Assembly: GCA_003157575.1 (NCBI GenBank)
Contig: PMKA01000380.1
Coordinates: 1 to 12,556, forward strand
Direction: 5' to 3'
Source: Opitutia bacterium
GTDB lineage: Bacteria > Verrucomicrobiota > Verrucomicrobiia > Opitutales > Opitutaceae
DNA: 12,556 nt
Numbering within the stretch: position 1 is the stretch's first letter; each line of letters opens with the position of its first letter. The position numbers were made by a program, and so were the translations under genes. Under the pieces are notes generated by a model. It was not told the DNA's origin. It saw nothing but the letters and a program-made list of their open reading frames with translations, and ran no database searches. Below are positions 1 to 6,727 of the stretch, piece by piece.

Positions 1-1
1 G

Positions 2-142
2 ACCATCGAGCTGCTGCATGCCTTCATCGCCGAGCAGGGCTACGAGATCGCCGGCCCACACGAAGAGGAATACCAGTCGCGGCCCGACGCCAAGAACCCC
101 AAGACCGTCATCCGGTACCAGGTGCGCGAGCGCGAGGAGTAG
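2..142 (+). CDS. GyrI-like effector-binding domain protein, C-terminal fragment
   Basis: Only the last 46 codons lie in the window, in the frame starting at base 2 and ending at TAG 140-142. The visible protein ends with HEEEYQSRPDAKNPKTVIRY followed by QVREREE. A glutamate-rich HEEEY segment, a short proline/asparagine linker and a final I-R-Y-x-V strand are typical of the closing strand pair of GyrI-like/SOUL-fold small-molecule binding domains, found in AraC-type regulators and as stand-alone proteins. Whether a DNA-binding domain precedes it cannot be seen. The next gene begins 55 bp downstream on the same strand, so the two may be co-transcribed. The family call rests on recognition of a short tail. 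Confidence 0.7.
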   Translation, partial: TIELLHAFIAEQGYEIAGPHEEEYQSRPDAKNPKTVIRYQVREREE

Positions 143-182
143 GCGAACTCGCGCTACCATTGCGGGGACACTGACTCCCGCC

Positions 183-188
183 GAGGAG
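183..188 (+). promoter_or_regulatory. Ribosome binding site for the PLP-enzyme gene
   Basis: GAGGAG lies 9 nt before ATG 198. It decides the start: the open frame extends upstream to base 18, but that part overlaps the preceding gene in another frame and reads as low-complexity Ser/Arg/Thr/Pro sequence. Confidence 0.75.
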
Positions 189-197
189 ACCGACCGC

Positions 198-1319
198 ATG
201 TCGCAAACGACCCCGCTGTCCCTGTTCGAGCGCTTCCCGCGGACCGCGACCTTGCCGCTCGCTGGAATCGCGTCGCTGCCCACACCGATGACCGATCTCT
301 CGCATCTGCTCGACGGCCTGGACGTTCACAGCCTTTGGGTGAAGCGCGACGACCTCACGAACGCGGTGTACGGCGGCAACAAGGTCCGCAAGCTGGAATT
401 CCTCCTCGGCGATGCCCTGCGGCGGAACGCAAAGGAGGTGGTCACCTTCGGTTTTGCCGGATCGAACCACGCCCTTGCCACCGCAATTTATGCCCGCCGC
501 CTCGGACTGGGCTGCACCTCCCTGCTGCTTCCTCAGGTCAACGCGCACTACGTCCGGCGGAATCTTCTTGCCGGTCAACACTTCGGCGCCGATCTCCGTC
601 ACTTCGAGAACTGGACCCTGCTTGGAATCGGGTTGGCGAGGACGCTCCTTCTGGGCGGGATACGACAGCGCGTTTTGCCCCGGATCATACCGGCCGGTGG
701 ATCCTGTCCACTGGGGATTCTCGGCTACGTCAACGCTGCGTTTGAACTGAAGGAGCAGATCGGCGCCGCGAAAATGCCGGAGCCCGACATCATCTACGTC
801 CCGCTCGGATCGATGGGCACATCGGTGGGGCTGGAGCTGGGGCTGAGAGCGGCCGGGCTCAGAAGCCGGGTTGTCGCGGTGCGGGTGATCGAGGAACGGT
901 ATGCCCGCTTGAAGAAACACCGACAGCTGTTTTCCGACACCGTCTCGCTCTTGCGTCGGGCGGACGCCTCATTCCCGCGCCTGAACATCTCAGACGATGG
1001 AGTTGAGATCAGGAACGATTGCCTGGGGGACGGCTATGCGCGTTTCACCGCGAAGGCTGTGAGGGCTGCCGCGCTGATGAAGGAGAAAGCCGGGATAGTC
1101 CTCAACGGCACGTACTCGGCGAAGGCGTTCTCCGCGCTTGTCGGTGATGCCGCCGGAGGGCTTTTGAAGGGGAAGACGGTTCTGTTCTGGAACACCTACA
1201 ATTCCCGGGACCTTTCGAGCTCCGCAGCCGGCGTTGATTATCGCCGGCTTCCACGGGCGTTTCACAGGTACTTCGAGGAGGATGTTCAGCCCCTCGACAG
1301 GGATGGATTCGATCGCTGA
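198..1319 (+). CDS. PLP-dependent enzyme, ACC deaminase / D-cysteine desulfhydrase family
   Basis: This 373-residue protein belongs to fold-type II PLP enzymes (tryptophan synthase beta family), close to 1-aminocyclopropane-1-carboxylate deaminase and D-cysteine desulfhydrase. The expected landmarks are present: WVKRDDLT at 47-54, then GGNKVRKLEF at 59-68 with K62 as the likely Schiff-base lysine; SNHA at 89-92 in the substrate-loop position; a phosphate-cradle-like PLGSMGTSVGL at 202-212; and a C-terminal FWNTYNSRD segment. The length fits a slightly long family member (330-350 is common). The substrate loop reads GFAGSNHALA rather than the usual SNHxR or SNQxR form and the glycine loop is not the standard GTGGT, so the substrate cannot be named. 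The start is fixed by the GAGGAG site. Its stop converges on the radical SAM gene across a palindromic repeat. Confidence 0.85.
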   Translation: MSQTTPLSLFERFPRTATLPLAGIASLPTPMTDLSHLLDGLDVHSLWVKRDDLTNAVYGGNKVRKLEFLLGDALRRNAKEVVTFGFAGSNHALATAIYARRLGLGCTSLLLPQVNAHYVRRNLLAGQHFGADLRHFENWTLLGIGLARTLLLGGIRQRVLPRIIPAGGSCPLGILGYVNAAFELKEQIGAAKMPEPDIIYVPLGSMGTSVGLELGLRAAGLRSRVVAVRVIEERYARLKKHRQLFSDTVSLLRRADASFPRLNISDDGVEIRNDCLGDGYARFTAKAVRAAALMKEKAGIVLNGTYSAKAFSALVGDAAGGLLKGKTVLFWNTYNSRDLSSSAAGVDYRRLPRAFHRYFEEDVQPLDRDGFDR

Positions 1320-1324
1320 ACCTG

Positions 1325-1398
1325 GATTCCGCGGTTGAGGCCTTCGCTCCTCGTAGCCGCGAGCGTGAGCGAGTGGATTCCGCCTCAACTGCGGAATC
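1325..1398. repeat. Palindromic repeat, copy 1, in the convergent junction
   Basis: A 74-bp element with 17-bp outer arms (1325-1341 GATTCCGCGGTTGAGGC against 1382-1398 GCCTCAACTGCGGAATC, one G/T wobble) and an inner stem pairing TCGCTC near 1344 with GAGCGA near 1368. The core GCCGCGAGCGTGAGCGAGTG starts at 1356. By hand alignment about 64 of 74 bases match copy 2 at 3098-3171, with no length difference. It fills almost the whole space between two convergent genes and may serve as a bidirectional transcript-end hairpin, though no T-run follows on either strand. Read on the minus strand it is open: D-S-A-V-E-A-E-S-T-R-S-R-S-R-L-R-G. Confidence 0.9.
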
Positions 1399-1414
1399 TT
1401 GAAAGGTCCCGGCA

Positions 1415-2749
1415 TCACCCGTCGAAGCTGGGTGCGCCCGCTGCCGCGGCTTCGCCGCCGGCCCTGGCGATGCGATATTGATAGAACCGGAAGCCGAGAT
1501 AGGACAGGATGACGAACGGTTTCACCCACAGCGGCCTGGTGAACAGACGCCGGGAAAGCGCGGCGCAGGAATAGGCGCGCTTGCGGACGAAGTCCGTGCC
1601 GCGCTCCAACTCTCCGGGCGTCATGAGGCGGGGGCGGAAAACAACATTCTGGCCGTTGTACAGGGACCAGTTGCGGGTGAGTATCCGCCCCTCCTTTTCA
1701 ATCCGGTCGAAAACCGGAGTTCCAGGGAAGGGTGTGTAGATGCTGATTTGCGGGAGGTCGAAGCGGGCTTTCTCAATGTATTCCGCGGCCTCCTCGAAAA
1801 CTGTGGTGTCGTCCGTATCAAACCCGAAGACAAAACAGGCTTGGACGAGGATGCCGTGCTCATGAAGCGCATCCACAACCCGGGCGTAGGTCCGGCCCAG
1901 GTTCGCGGTCTTGCCTGCTGAAGCCAGAGCCTCCTGTCGGACGGACTCGAATCCCATGAGCAGTCCGCGGCAGCCGCTTTTTTCCATGATCGAAAGAAGC
2001 TCGGGATCGTCGACCACATCGAGCGATGCGCACCCCACCCACCATTTCTTCAGGCGGGCAAACTCGCGGAAGAATTCCCTGGCATGCTCCCGGTCGCCGA
2101 TGAGGTTCGGGTCGAGGAAGAAGATGACTTTGCTTCGAAGCGAAGCCACCTCCTTGATCACGTCACCGATCTTCCGGCGGATGTACGTGCGGTGAAACCG
2201 GTGGCTGATGCAGAAATCGCAGCGGTTGGAACACCCCCGGCTCATCTCCACCGTGCCCCAGCCGATGTAGTCGCGGCGTCGGATGCCCGAGCGGTCGGGA
2301 GGCACGATCAGCGCCGGATCGAACGGCTCGGCGTCTTCATAAAGCCGCTGCAGCCTTCCTGCCGAAAAGTCGCGGAGCAGCCGCGGCCATGTCCGCTCGG
2401 CATAGCCGCGAACCACGGCGTCCGCATGGGGGAGGCACTCCTCGGTCCGCAACGTGGGGTGGACGCCGCCGAGGACGACTTTTGAGCCGAGGGCCCGGAA
2501 ACGGTCGGCAATCTCGAAGGCCCGGGGAGCAGTCCCCGTGATCGCCGTGATTCCCACGAGGTCCGCCGGGGTGCGGAAGTCCACATCCTCCACCATCTCG
2601 TCCACGATCCGCACCTGTGCGCCAAGTTCGGGCGGAACCAGCGCCTTCAGCGTGGGCATGGTGAGCGGCGCGTAGCGGAGGCTCCGGCCATAGATCCCCG
2701 TCGAGTGCCGCTGCAGGTAGTTCTGCGGGTGGATGAGGAGGATCTTCAC
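1415..2749 (-). CDS. B12-binding domain radical SAM protein
   Basis: This 444-residue enzyme has an N-terminal cobalamin-binding-like Rossmann domain (about 1-140: VKILLIHP, LVGIT, VVLGGVHPTL) and a radical SAM domain with the 4Fe-4S motif CSNRCDFC (C173, C177, C180), followed by later strands such as IFFLDPNLIGD and LLMGFES. The C-terminal part, with SLYNGQNVVFRP, resembles the DUF4070 extension of HpnP-like and related B12-radical SAM enzymes. Family members often methylate unactivated carbons or rearrange lipids and cofactors; the substrate here is unknown. I chose GTG at 2749, which overlaps the upstream TGA as GTGA and begins exactly at the expected first strand; the open frame extends 35 codons further, but only into the metallo-hydrolase gene. 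It is the last gene of the minus-strand run. Confidence 0.88.
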   Translation of the reverse strand: MKILLIHPQNYLQRHSTGIYGRSLRYAPLTMPTLKALVPPELGAQVRIVDEMVEDVDFRTPADLVGITAITGTAPRAFEIADRFRALGSKVVLGGVHPTLRTEECLPHADAVVRGYAERTWPRLLRDFSAGRLQRLYEDAEPFDPALIVPPDRSGIRRRDYIGWGTVEMSRGCSNRCDFCISHRFHRTYIRRKIGDVIKEVASLRSKVIFFLDPNLIGDREHAREFFREFARLKKWWVGCASLDVVDDPELLSIMEKSGCRGLLMGFESVRQEALASAGKTANLGRTYARVVDALHEHGILVQACFVFGFDTDDTTVFEEAAEYIEKARFDLPQISIYTPFPGTPVFDRIEKEGRILTRNWSLYNGQNVVFRPRLMTPGELERGTDFVRKRAYSCAALSRRLFTRPLWVKPFVILSYLGFRFYQYRIARAGGEAAAAGAPSFDG

Positions 2750-3507
2750 GGCTGATGCGCTTCCGCCTTTGGGGCATCCGACGCGGGCTGCCGCCAGCGG
2801 CGGAAGGAGTCGGCGACGTCGCGGGAGAGCCCGGTGTGGCCGGTCAGGAGGCACTCGATGCCATCGATGCGCGAGAGTTTGCGAATCGAACCCTCAAGCG
2901 CCCCGCGATCACGATTGAAAATGGACCAGAACGGGAGGGCTTCGCCGCGGCGGAGACGCACGGTGTCCCCGGTGAAGAGGAACCTGTCTGCGACCAGATA
3001 GGATACCGATCCCCTGGTGTGTCCCGGTGTTTCAATGACGCGCACGGTGATCCCCGCTCGCGTCAATGTCTGCCCGTCCCGCACCGGGATGAGCCTAGAT
3101 GCCGCAGTTGAGGCTCCCAGTCCCCGTAGCCGCGAGCGTGAGCGAGTGGATTCCTCCTCAACTGCGGTATCCGGGATGAGCGGCTTTGGCGACCCTCGGC
3201 GTCCCGGGGAGCGCGCGGGAATCTCGTGCTCACCGGCGAACGCGTCGGCGTTTGGGAACAGGTTCAGTCCCCGCGCATGGTCCCAGTCCAGATGGGTCAG
3301 GCAGACGGCGACGACGTCGTCGACCTTGAACCCAAGCGCGTCAAATCCGCGGCGGATGCGGCGCAGGTTCCAGCCGGCATCGATGCAAACGAGTCCTCCC
3401 TCCGCCTCAAGGACGAAAAGGTTCACGAAACCGTCCCGGATCGCGAAGATCCCGTCGTGAGCCCGCCCGGTTTCAAGCAGGCCGGGGAACAGGATTTGCC
3501 GGATCAT
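2746..3507 (-). CDS. Metallo-beta-lactamase-fold hydrolase carrying an in-frame palindromic repeat
   Basis: A 253-residue MBL-fold hydrolase. Metal-ligand candidates: THLDWDH (H72, D74, D76, H77), PGHTRGS (H163), TGDT (D181) and LLTGHTG (H224). The second His of the usual HxHxDH is Asp, a variant seen in some MBL subfamilies. There is no signal peptide, so it is probably cytoplasmic; the substrate is unknown (lactonase, thioesterase and phosphodiesterase relatives exist). Residues 113-141 (DTAVEEES...AASRLIP) are encoded by a palindromic repeat inserted in frame: LIP occurs at 110-112 and again at 139-141. Removing these 29 residues joins KPLIP directly to VRDGQTL, which reads as normal family sequence. 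The gene starts in an ATGA overlap with the DUF362 gene and ends in a GTGA overlap with the radical SAM gene. Confidence 0.88.
   Translation of the reverse strand: MIRQILFPGLLETGRAHDGIFAIRDGFVNLFVLEAEGGLVCIDAGWNLRRIRRGFDALGFKVDDVVAVCLTHLDWDHARGLNLFPNADAFAGEHEIPARSPGRRGSPKPLIPDTAVEEESTRSRSRLRGLGASTAASRLIPVRDGQTLTRAGITVRVIETPGHTRGSVSYLVADRFLFTGDTVRLRRGEALPFWSIFNRDRGALEGSIRKLSRIDGIECLLTGHTGLSRDVADSFRRWRQPASDAPKAEAHQP
3084..3181. repeat. 11-bp direct repeats flanking the in-gene palindromic element
   Basis: CCGGGATGAGC occurs at 3084-3094 and at 3171-3181, perfectly conserved. One copy is what an uninterrupted gene would carry; the second came with the inserted element. Confidence 0.85.
3098..3171. 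repeat. Palindromic repeat, copy 2, inside the metallo-hydrolase CDS
   Basis: A 74-bp copy of the element at 1325-1398, with arms 3098-3114 and 3155-3171 and the core starting at 3129. It lies wholly inside coding sequence. The 11-bp direct repeat CCGGGATGAGC flanks it at 3084-3094 and 3171-3181, as expected for a target-site duplication. The distance from one direct repeat to the next is 87 nt, exactly 29 codons, so the reading frame is kept. Confidence 0.92.
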
Positions 3508-4730
3508 TTTTCAGCCGCGCCGTCGCGCCTCTGCTGCATCACGAAAAAGAGATTCGCGATGTACAGCCGGGCCGCAATCGCACTTTTCGGGCAGGACTCG
3601 ATGCAGCAGAAACAGTCGATGCATTCCCGGCGGTCGATGACGGGGAAATCGGCGGGCCGGTTTTTGTTGATGGCATTCTTCGGGCATGTCCGGACGCAGG
3701 TGCCACACCGGTCGCACAAACGATTCCTGATCTTGGGATGGAGGCGGACGAGACAGGGAGTGAGGCGGAAAAAAACCTCCGGTATCCGGCCCAGGTACCG
3801 CGCAACGGATGGCTTCATCCGGAGCGTTTCCAGGCGGGTCAGGCCGCTTCCCGTGCGTTGGATGCCGGGTGCTTCCATGATTCCAAGACCGCTCGCGGCG
3901 GCCATCCGGATCATCGGCACGGTAGCGGGCGAAATCTTGAGGGCGGCGCAGGCGACGGCATCGAGCGCGACGGCGTCGCGGCTGGCCAGGAGGAGGCCGG
4001 CGGAGAGCGGTTGGCCGTGGGCCGGGCCGTTTCCTTCCATTGCAACAATCGCGTCTGCAATTGTAAGGGCCGGCCTGAACGCGGCGAAGACCCTCACCAG
4101 GAAGGAGCTCATCGTCGCCGGCGAGGGGTATTTCACATGGAATTGCGACTTTGCCGGACCGTTCACCATACCGTAGACGTTCTTCAGGCCGCAGGTGATC
4201 GTGGTCAGGCCATGCGTCTTGAGCTTGGGGAGGGAGACGATCACATCGATGTCGCGATACCATTCGGGCACAGCCAGAATGTCATCGCCACAGTTCACGG
4301 GAATCTGCGGGCCCTTCCAGGATTTCAGCTCGGCGCGGGTGCCCGCCAGGGCCTTGTCCATGCCGGTCAGCGACCAGAGCCTGGCCTCGGGCTGCAATCC
4401 CACGGGGCTGTCGCCAACCCAAACCCGCCGCGCGCCTGCCTCGATGCACAACAGGGCGACCTGACGGACCACCTCGGGATGCGTCGTCACACCGTGCTCG
4501 GGCGGGTGGGCGCTGAAAAGGTTCGGCTTCACCAGGACCGTCTGCCCCGGTTTCACAAAGGCTGACATGCCGCCAAGGCTCGAAAGGATCTCCTCCAGGG
4601 CGCTCTTCACCCGGTCGGGAGAATAGGAGTCGCAGGCGGCGACGGCAACGCGACTTCGGCCCGTCGCATCAGACTGTCCAGTCCCTGCGGGGGGATCATC
4701 AGGAACGGTTTCTGCGCCGGATGTATTCAA
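3504..4730 (-). CDS. DUF362 domain protein with C-terminal 2x[4Fe-4S] ferredoxin domain
   Basis: A 408-residue protein. The DUF362 domain spans about 27-300 (VLVKPNLF, VWVGDSPVG, IVSLPKLKTHGLTTITCGLKN, SRDAVALDAVA). A bacterial ferredoxin domain follows, with two full cluster motifs: C339-C342-C345-C349-P and C370-C373-C376-C380-P. The family is widespread but its biochemistry is poorly defined; the clusters suggest electron transfer, possibly to the radical SAM enzyme two genes on (inference). There is no signal peptide. The only start that keeps the whole domain is TTG at 4730, which gives a 32-bp overlap with the upstream PAP2 gene and has no clear Shine-Dalgarno, so translation is probably coupled. 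The next in-frame candidates (GTG, residue 41; ATG, residue 55) would remove the first strand of the domain. It ends in an ATGA overlap with the metallo-hydrolase gene. Confidence 0.87.
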   Translation of the reverse strand: MNTSGAETVPDDPPAGTGQSDATGRSRVAVAACDSYSPDRVKSALEEILSSLGGMSAFVKPGQTVLVKPNLFSAHPPEHGVTTHPEVVRQVALLCIEAGARRVWVGDSPVGLQPEARLWSLTGMDKALAGTRAELKSWKGPQIPVNCGDDILAVPEWYRDIDVIVSLPKLKTHGLTTITCGLKNVYGMVNGPAKSQFHVKYPSPATMSSFLVRVFAAFRPALTIADAIVAMEGNGPAHGQPLSAGLLLASRDAVALDAVACAALKISPATVPMIRMAAASGLGIMEAPGIQRTGSGLTRLETLRMKPSVARYLGRIPEVFFRLTPCLVRLHPKIRNRLCDRCGTCVRTCPKNAINKNRPADFPVIDRRECIDCFCCIESCPKSAIAARLYIANLFFVMQQRRDGAAEK

Positions 4731-5376
4731 GCGTGTGCGGTGCGTGACGAGGATTCCCGGCCCGGCGGGAGAAGAGGCAATGACAGGCGACGCCGAGCAA
4801 GGCGCCGGCAGCCGCGTCCAACAAAACGTGCTGTTTGGTCAGGAAAGTCGAGATGATGATTCCAAGCACCCAGATCCAGACCAGGCAGCGGATTCTCCCA
4901 GACCAGCGCCCGGAGGAGAAGACCGCCTGGCAGCAAAGACCGTGAAAAACGGCGAACGCGGAATGGAGGGACGGCAACGCATTCAGCTCGCTGTCGACAT
5001 GGACCAGTGTCGCGTACAGGAGGTTGACATCCGGCGGACATTTTGGACGGGGAAGGGAAGTCGGGAACAGGAGAAACACCGTGAATCCCGCCAGGCAGAT
5101 GGCAACCAGACCCCGGGTATAACGCTTGAGTTCGTCCGCCGAGGTCATTAGCCAGGGAGCGACCGGCATCAACAGCCAGATCGATTCGTAAAGATAGACC
5201 GCTCCGGGCATGAAGGGAATCAGCCTGTCGAGCCGGGATGGTTGCACGACCGTCACCGGGCGGAACGGAAACCGCTGGATCAGAAGGTAGCCGCCCCAGA
5301 CGGAGACGGTCAGAGCCGCGCTGAGGAGAAGTTTTTGCCCAAGGTTGGCCCTGATGCGAAGAGCGAGGTCGTTCAT
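4699..5376 (-). CDS. PAP2-superfamily integral membrane protein
   Basis: A 225-residue membrane protein with about six hydrophobic spans (around 15-33, 56-75, 90-105, 134-153, 164-180, 184-202). It carries the PAP2 acid phosphatase/transferase signature: FPTSLPRP (104-111) in the first-motif position, NALPSLHSAF with H138, and KQHVLLD with H183 and D187. The first motif lacks the Lys of classical K-x6-R-P phosphatases, and the order FPTSxPRP...ALPSLHS...HVLLD looks more like the Aur1/inositol-phosphorylceramide-synthase-type branch (PAP2_3), so lipid-phosphate hydrolysis or head-group transfer is likely but unproven. It is the first gene of the PAP2-DUF362-MBL-radical SAM block. A short hairpin ends 4 nt before its ATG, and I see no ordinary ribosome binding site. 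Confidence 0.85.
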   Translation of the reverse strand: MNDLALRIRANLGQKLLLSAALTVSVWGGYLLIQRFPFRPVTVVQPSRLDRLIPFMPGAVYLYESIWLLMPVAPWLMTSADELKRYTRGLVAICLAGFTVFLLFPTSLPRPKCPPDVNLLYATLVHVDSELNALPSLHSAFAVFHGLCCQAVFSSGRWSGRIRCLVWIWVLGIIISTFLTKQHVLLDAAAGALLGVACHCLFSRRAGNPRHAPHTLEYIRRRNRS

Positions 5377-5453
5377 GTTGACGGCGATTGCGCCCCGATC
5401 GCCGTCTCCCCGAGTCTTGCGTACGTTGCCAGCATTCCGTCTGTAAGTGACAT
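5377..5453 (-). other. 77-bp gap between the M48 and PAP2 genes
   Basis: Apart from the short hairpin at 5381-5405 I see no gene, terminator or convincing promoter here. The gap is one of only two larger breaks in the minus-strand run, so it may mark either an operon boundary with a new promoter or simple read-through. Confidence 0.4.
5381..5405 (-). other. Perfect 8-bp inverted repeat just before the PAP2 start
   Basis: ACGGCGAT (5381-5388) pairs with ATCGCCGT (5398-5405) around a 9-nt loop. In the minus-strand transcript the stem ends 4 nt before the PAP2 start codon. No T-run follows, so it is not an intrinsic terminator of the M48 gene. It could hinder initiation or be an operator; the function is unknown. 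Confidence 0.45.
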
Positions 5454-6245
5454 CTACAGTTTTTGGATTCTGTCGGCGAGGGGAGGGTGGGTTGAGAAGA
5501 CAGCCTTGGACGCACCAGCGTCGTCCTGCTGAAGCGTCTGGAGAACCAGCTTCAGGCCGTCGCGCGAGTAGCCGGCGGTGGCGGCGAGGTTGTGGCCGAT
5601 GGCGTCGGCTTCAAATTCCGTCTTGGGATCGAAGCCCGTCTTCAGGAGAACCTCGATGATTTTGTTTATGCCGAGGTCGAATTGCCGGAGCTGCGCCTCG
5701 GCGTTGCGCACGTCGGCGCTGTTGCGGGCCGCGATGCTGGTCGCGCCGGCCAGGAACTCGCCGCGCGCGACGATCTTCAGCGCGTGGCGTTGGGTGATGT
5801 GCGCGATCTCATGGGCGAGAACGCCGGCCAGCTGATCGTCGTCGTCGAGCAGCGCATAGAGTCCGCGTGTGATGAAGACGTAGCCGCCCGGAGCGGAGAA
5901 TGCGTTGACGGTGCTGCTGTCGAGCACGGCAAAGCGCCAGTCCAGATTGGGACGATCGGAGCATTCCGCCAGCGTCCGGCCGACCAGATTGACGCGCCGC
6001 ATGATCGCCTCGTCGCGCACGATGCCGCCGTAGCTTCCGAGAATCTCGACGGCAACGGAGCCGCCGATCACACGTTCCTCCTGCGGTCCGATGCCGGCGG
6101 CGCCCTTGGCCATCTTGCCGACGTCCTTGGCGTTGTCCACGAGCTTGTTGAAATCCACGCCGTCGAGGCCCGGGAATCCGGCGCGCAAAGCGGCAGCGGC
6201 GCCAAGTGCCGCGAAGCTGCAGAAAATGAGCCGGGAAATGTTCAT
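5454..6245 (-). CDS. M48-family zinc metalloprotease, exported
   Basis: A 263-residue peptidase of the M48 (Oma1/BepA/LoiP-like) family. The N-terminus has a short polar start, a hydrophobic stretch of about 5-20 and a possible cleavage site near residue 22, so it is exported to the periplasm. The zinc site is HEIAH (145-149) with the third ligand in EFEAD (E210); NAFSAPGGYVFITRGLY precedes it and THPP (252-255) closes the domain, all standard for the family. Periplasmic M48 enzymes degrade misfolded envelope or outer-membrane proteins. The ATG at 6245 overlaps the SH3 gene's TGA as ATGA and has AGGAG about 8 nt upstream; the open frame runs 27 codons further, but that part is the SH3 gene in another frame. 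There is no C-terminal TPR domain, unlike BepA. Confidence 0.9.
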   Translation of the reverse strand: MNISRLIFCSFAALGAAAALRAGFPGLDGVDFNKLVDNAKDVGKMAKGAAGIGPQEERVIGGSVAVEILGSYGGIVRDEAIMRRVNLVGRTLAECSDRPNLDWRFAVLDSSTVNAFSAPGGYVFITRGLYALLDDDDQLAGVLAHEIAHITQRHALKIVARGEFLAGATSIAARNSADVRNAEAQLRQFDLGINKIIEVLLKTGFDPKTEFEADAIGHNLAATAGYSRDGLKLVLQTLQQDDAGASKAVFSTHPPLADRIQKL

Positions 6246-6727
6246 TGGAATTCTCCTTTCTTCTGCGCCTGCTTGTAGGCCTTCACGTCTGTGTAGGGGA
6301 TGGCGGCGCTGGTCTTGACCAACCATTCCAGGTCGCTGCGGGCCTGGCCGAGTCCTCGGCGGTCGGCGTATTCGATGGCGCCAGGCACGAGCGGGCGCGC
6401 TGCGGCGGAGGCGGACGTGTCACTGGCCGGGACGCCCCACTGATTGAGCGCATCGCCGGTCTCCGCCGGCTTTTCCTGGGCGAGATTGCCGGCGAAGACC
6501 CAGCCGGTCTTGCCGCCATCGCTCACGCGCACCCATGCGCCGCGCACCTCCTCGACCTTGAGTTTCCGGGCGTATTGCAGCTTCGCGACAACCGTGGCGA
6601 GCGGCGCCGGTTCGGCGAGAAGGGATGTCTGTATCCGCTTGGTATAGGCGGCGGCGCCCGGGGCGTAGGCGGCCTGCGCCGTCGCGGCAAGCAATGCCGC
6701 GGTCACGACAAACAGGGGTAGTCTCAT
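6242..6727 (-). CDS. Exported bacterial SH3-domain protein
   Basis: A 161-residue protein with a signal peptide (MRLPLFVVTAALLAATAQA, probable cleavage after residue 19). A bacterial SH3 (SH3_3-like) domain covers about 27-85: a strand with TSLLAEPAPLATVVAKL, then VRGAWVRVSDGGKTGWVFAGNL, where W-V-R-V and G-W-V are the signature. The C-terminal half (about 90-161) is Ala/Glu-rich with no recognised domain. Such domains usually bind peptidoglycan or protein partners in the periplasm. It is overlapped by 4 bp on both sides (ATGA with the cyclase gene upstream and the protease gene downstream), so it is probably made with both and may be a partner of the protease. Confidence 0.82.
   Translation of the reverse strand: MRLPLFVVTAALLAATAQAAYAPGAAAYTKRIQTSLLAEPAPLATVVAKLQYARKLKVEEVRGAWVRVSDGGKTGWVFAGNLAQEKPAETGDALNQWGVPASDTSASAAARPLVPGAIEYADRRGLGQARSDLEWLVKTSAAIPYTDVKAYKQAQKKGEFQ

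Noticed and set aside
108..920. Long minus-strand open frame opposite the PLP-enzyme gene
   Set aside because: High-GC shadow: Arg/Gln/Pro-rich with no recognisable motif, while the plus strand has a clear family match.
3226..4176. 316-codon plus-strand open frame across the MBL and DUF362 genes
   Set aside because: Shadow of two genes with catalytic and Fe-S motifs on the minus strand.
5381..5405. An intrinsic terminator after the M48 gene
   Set aside because: The stem is short and is followed by CAACATG rather than a T-run.
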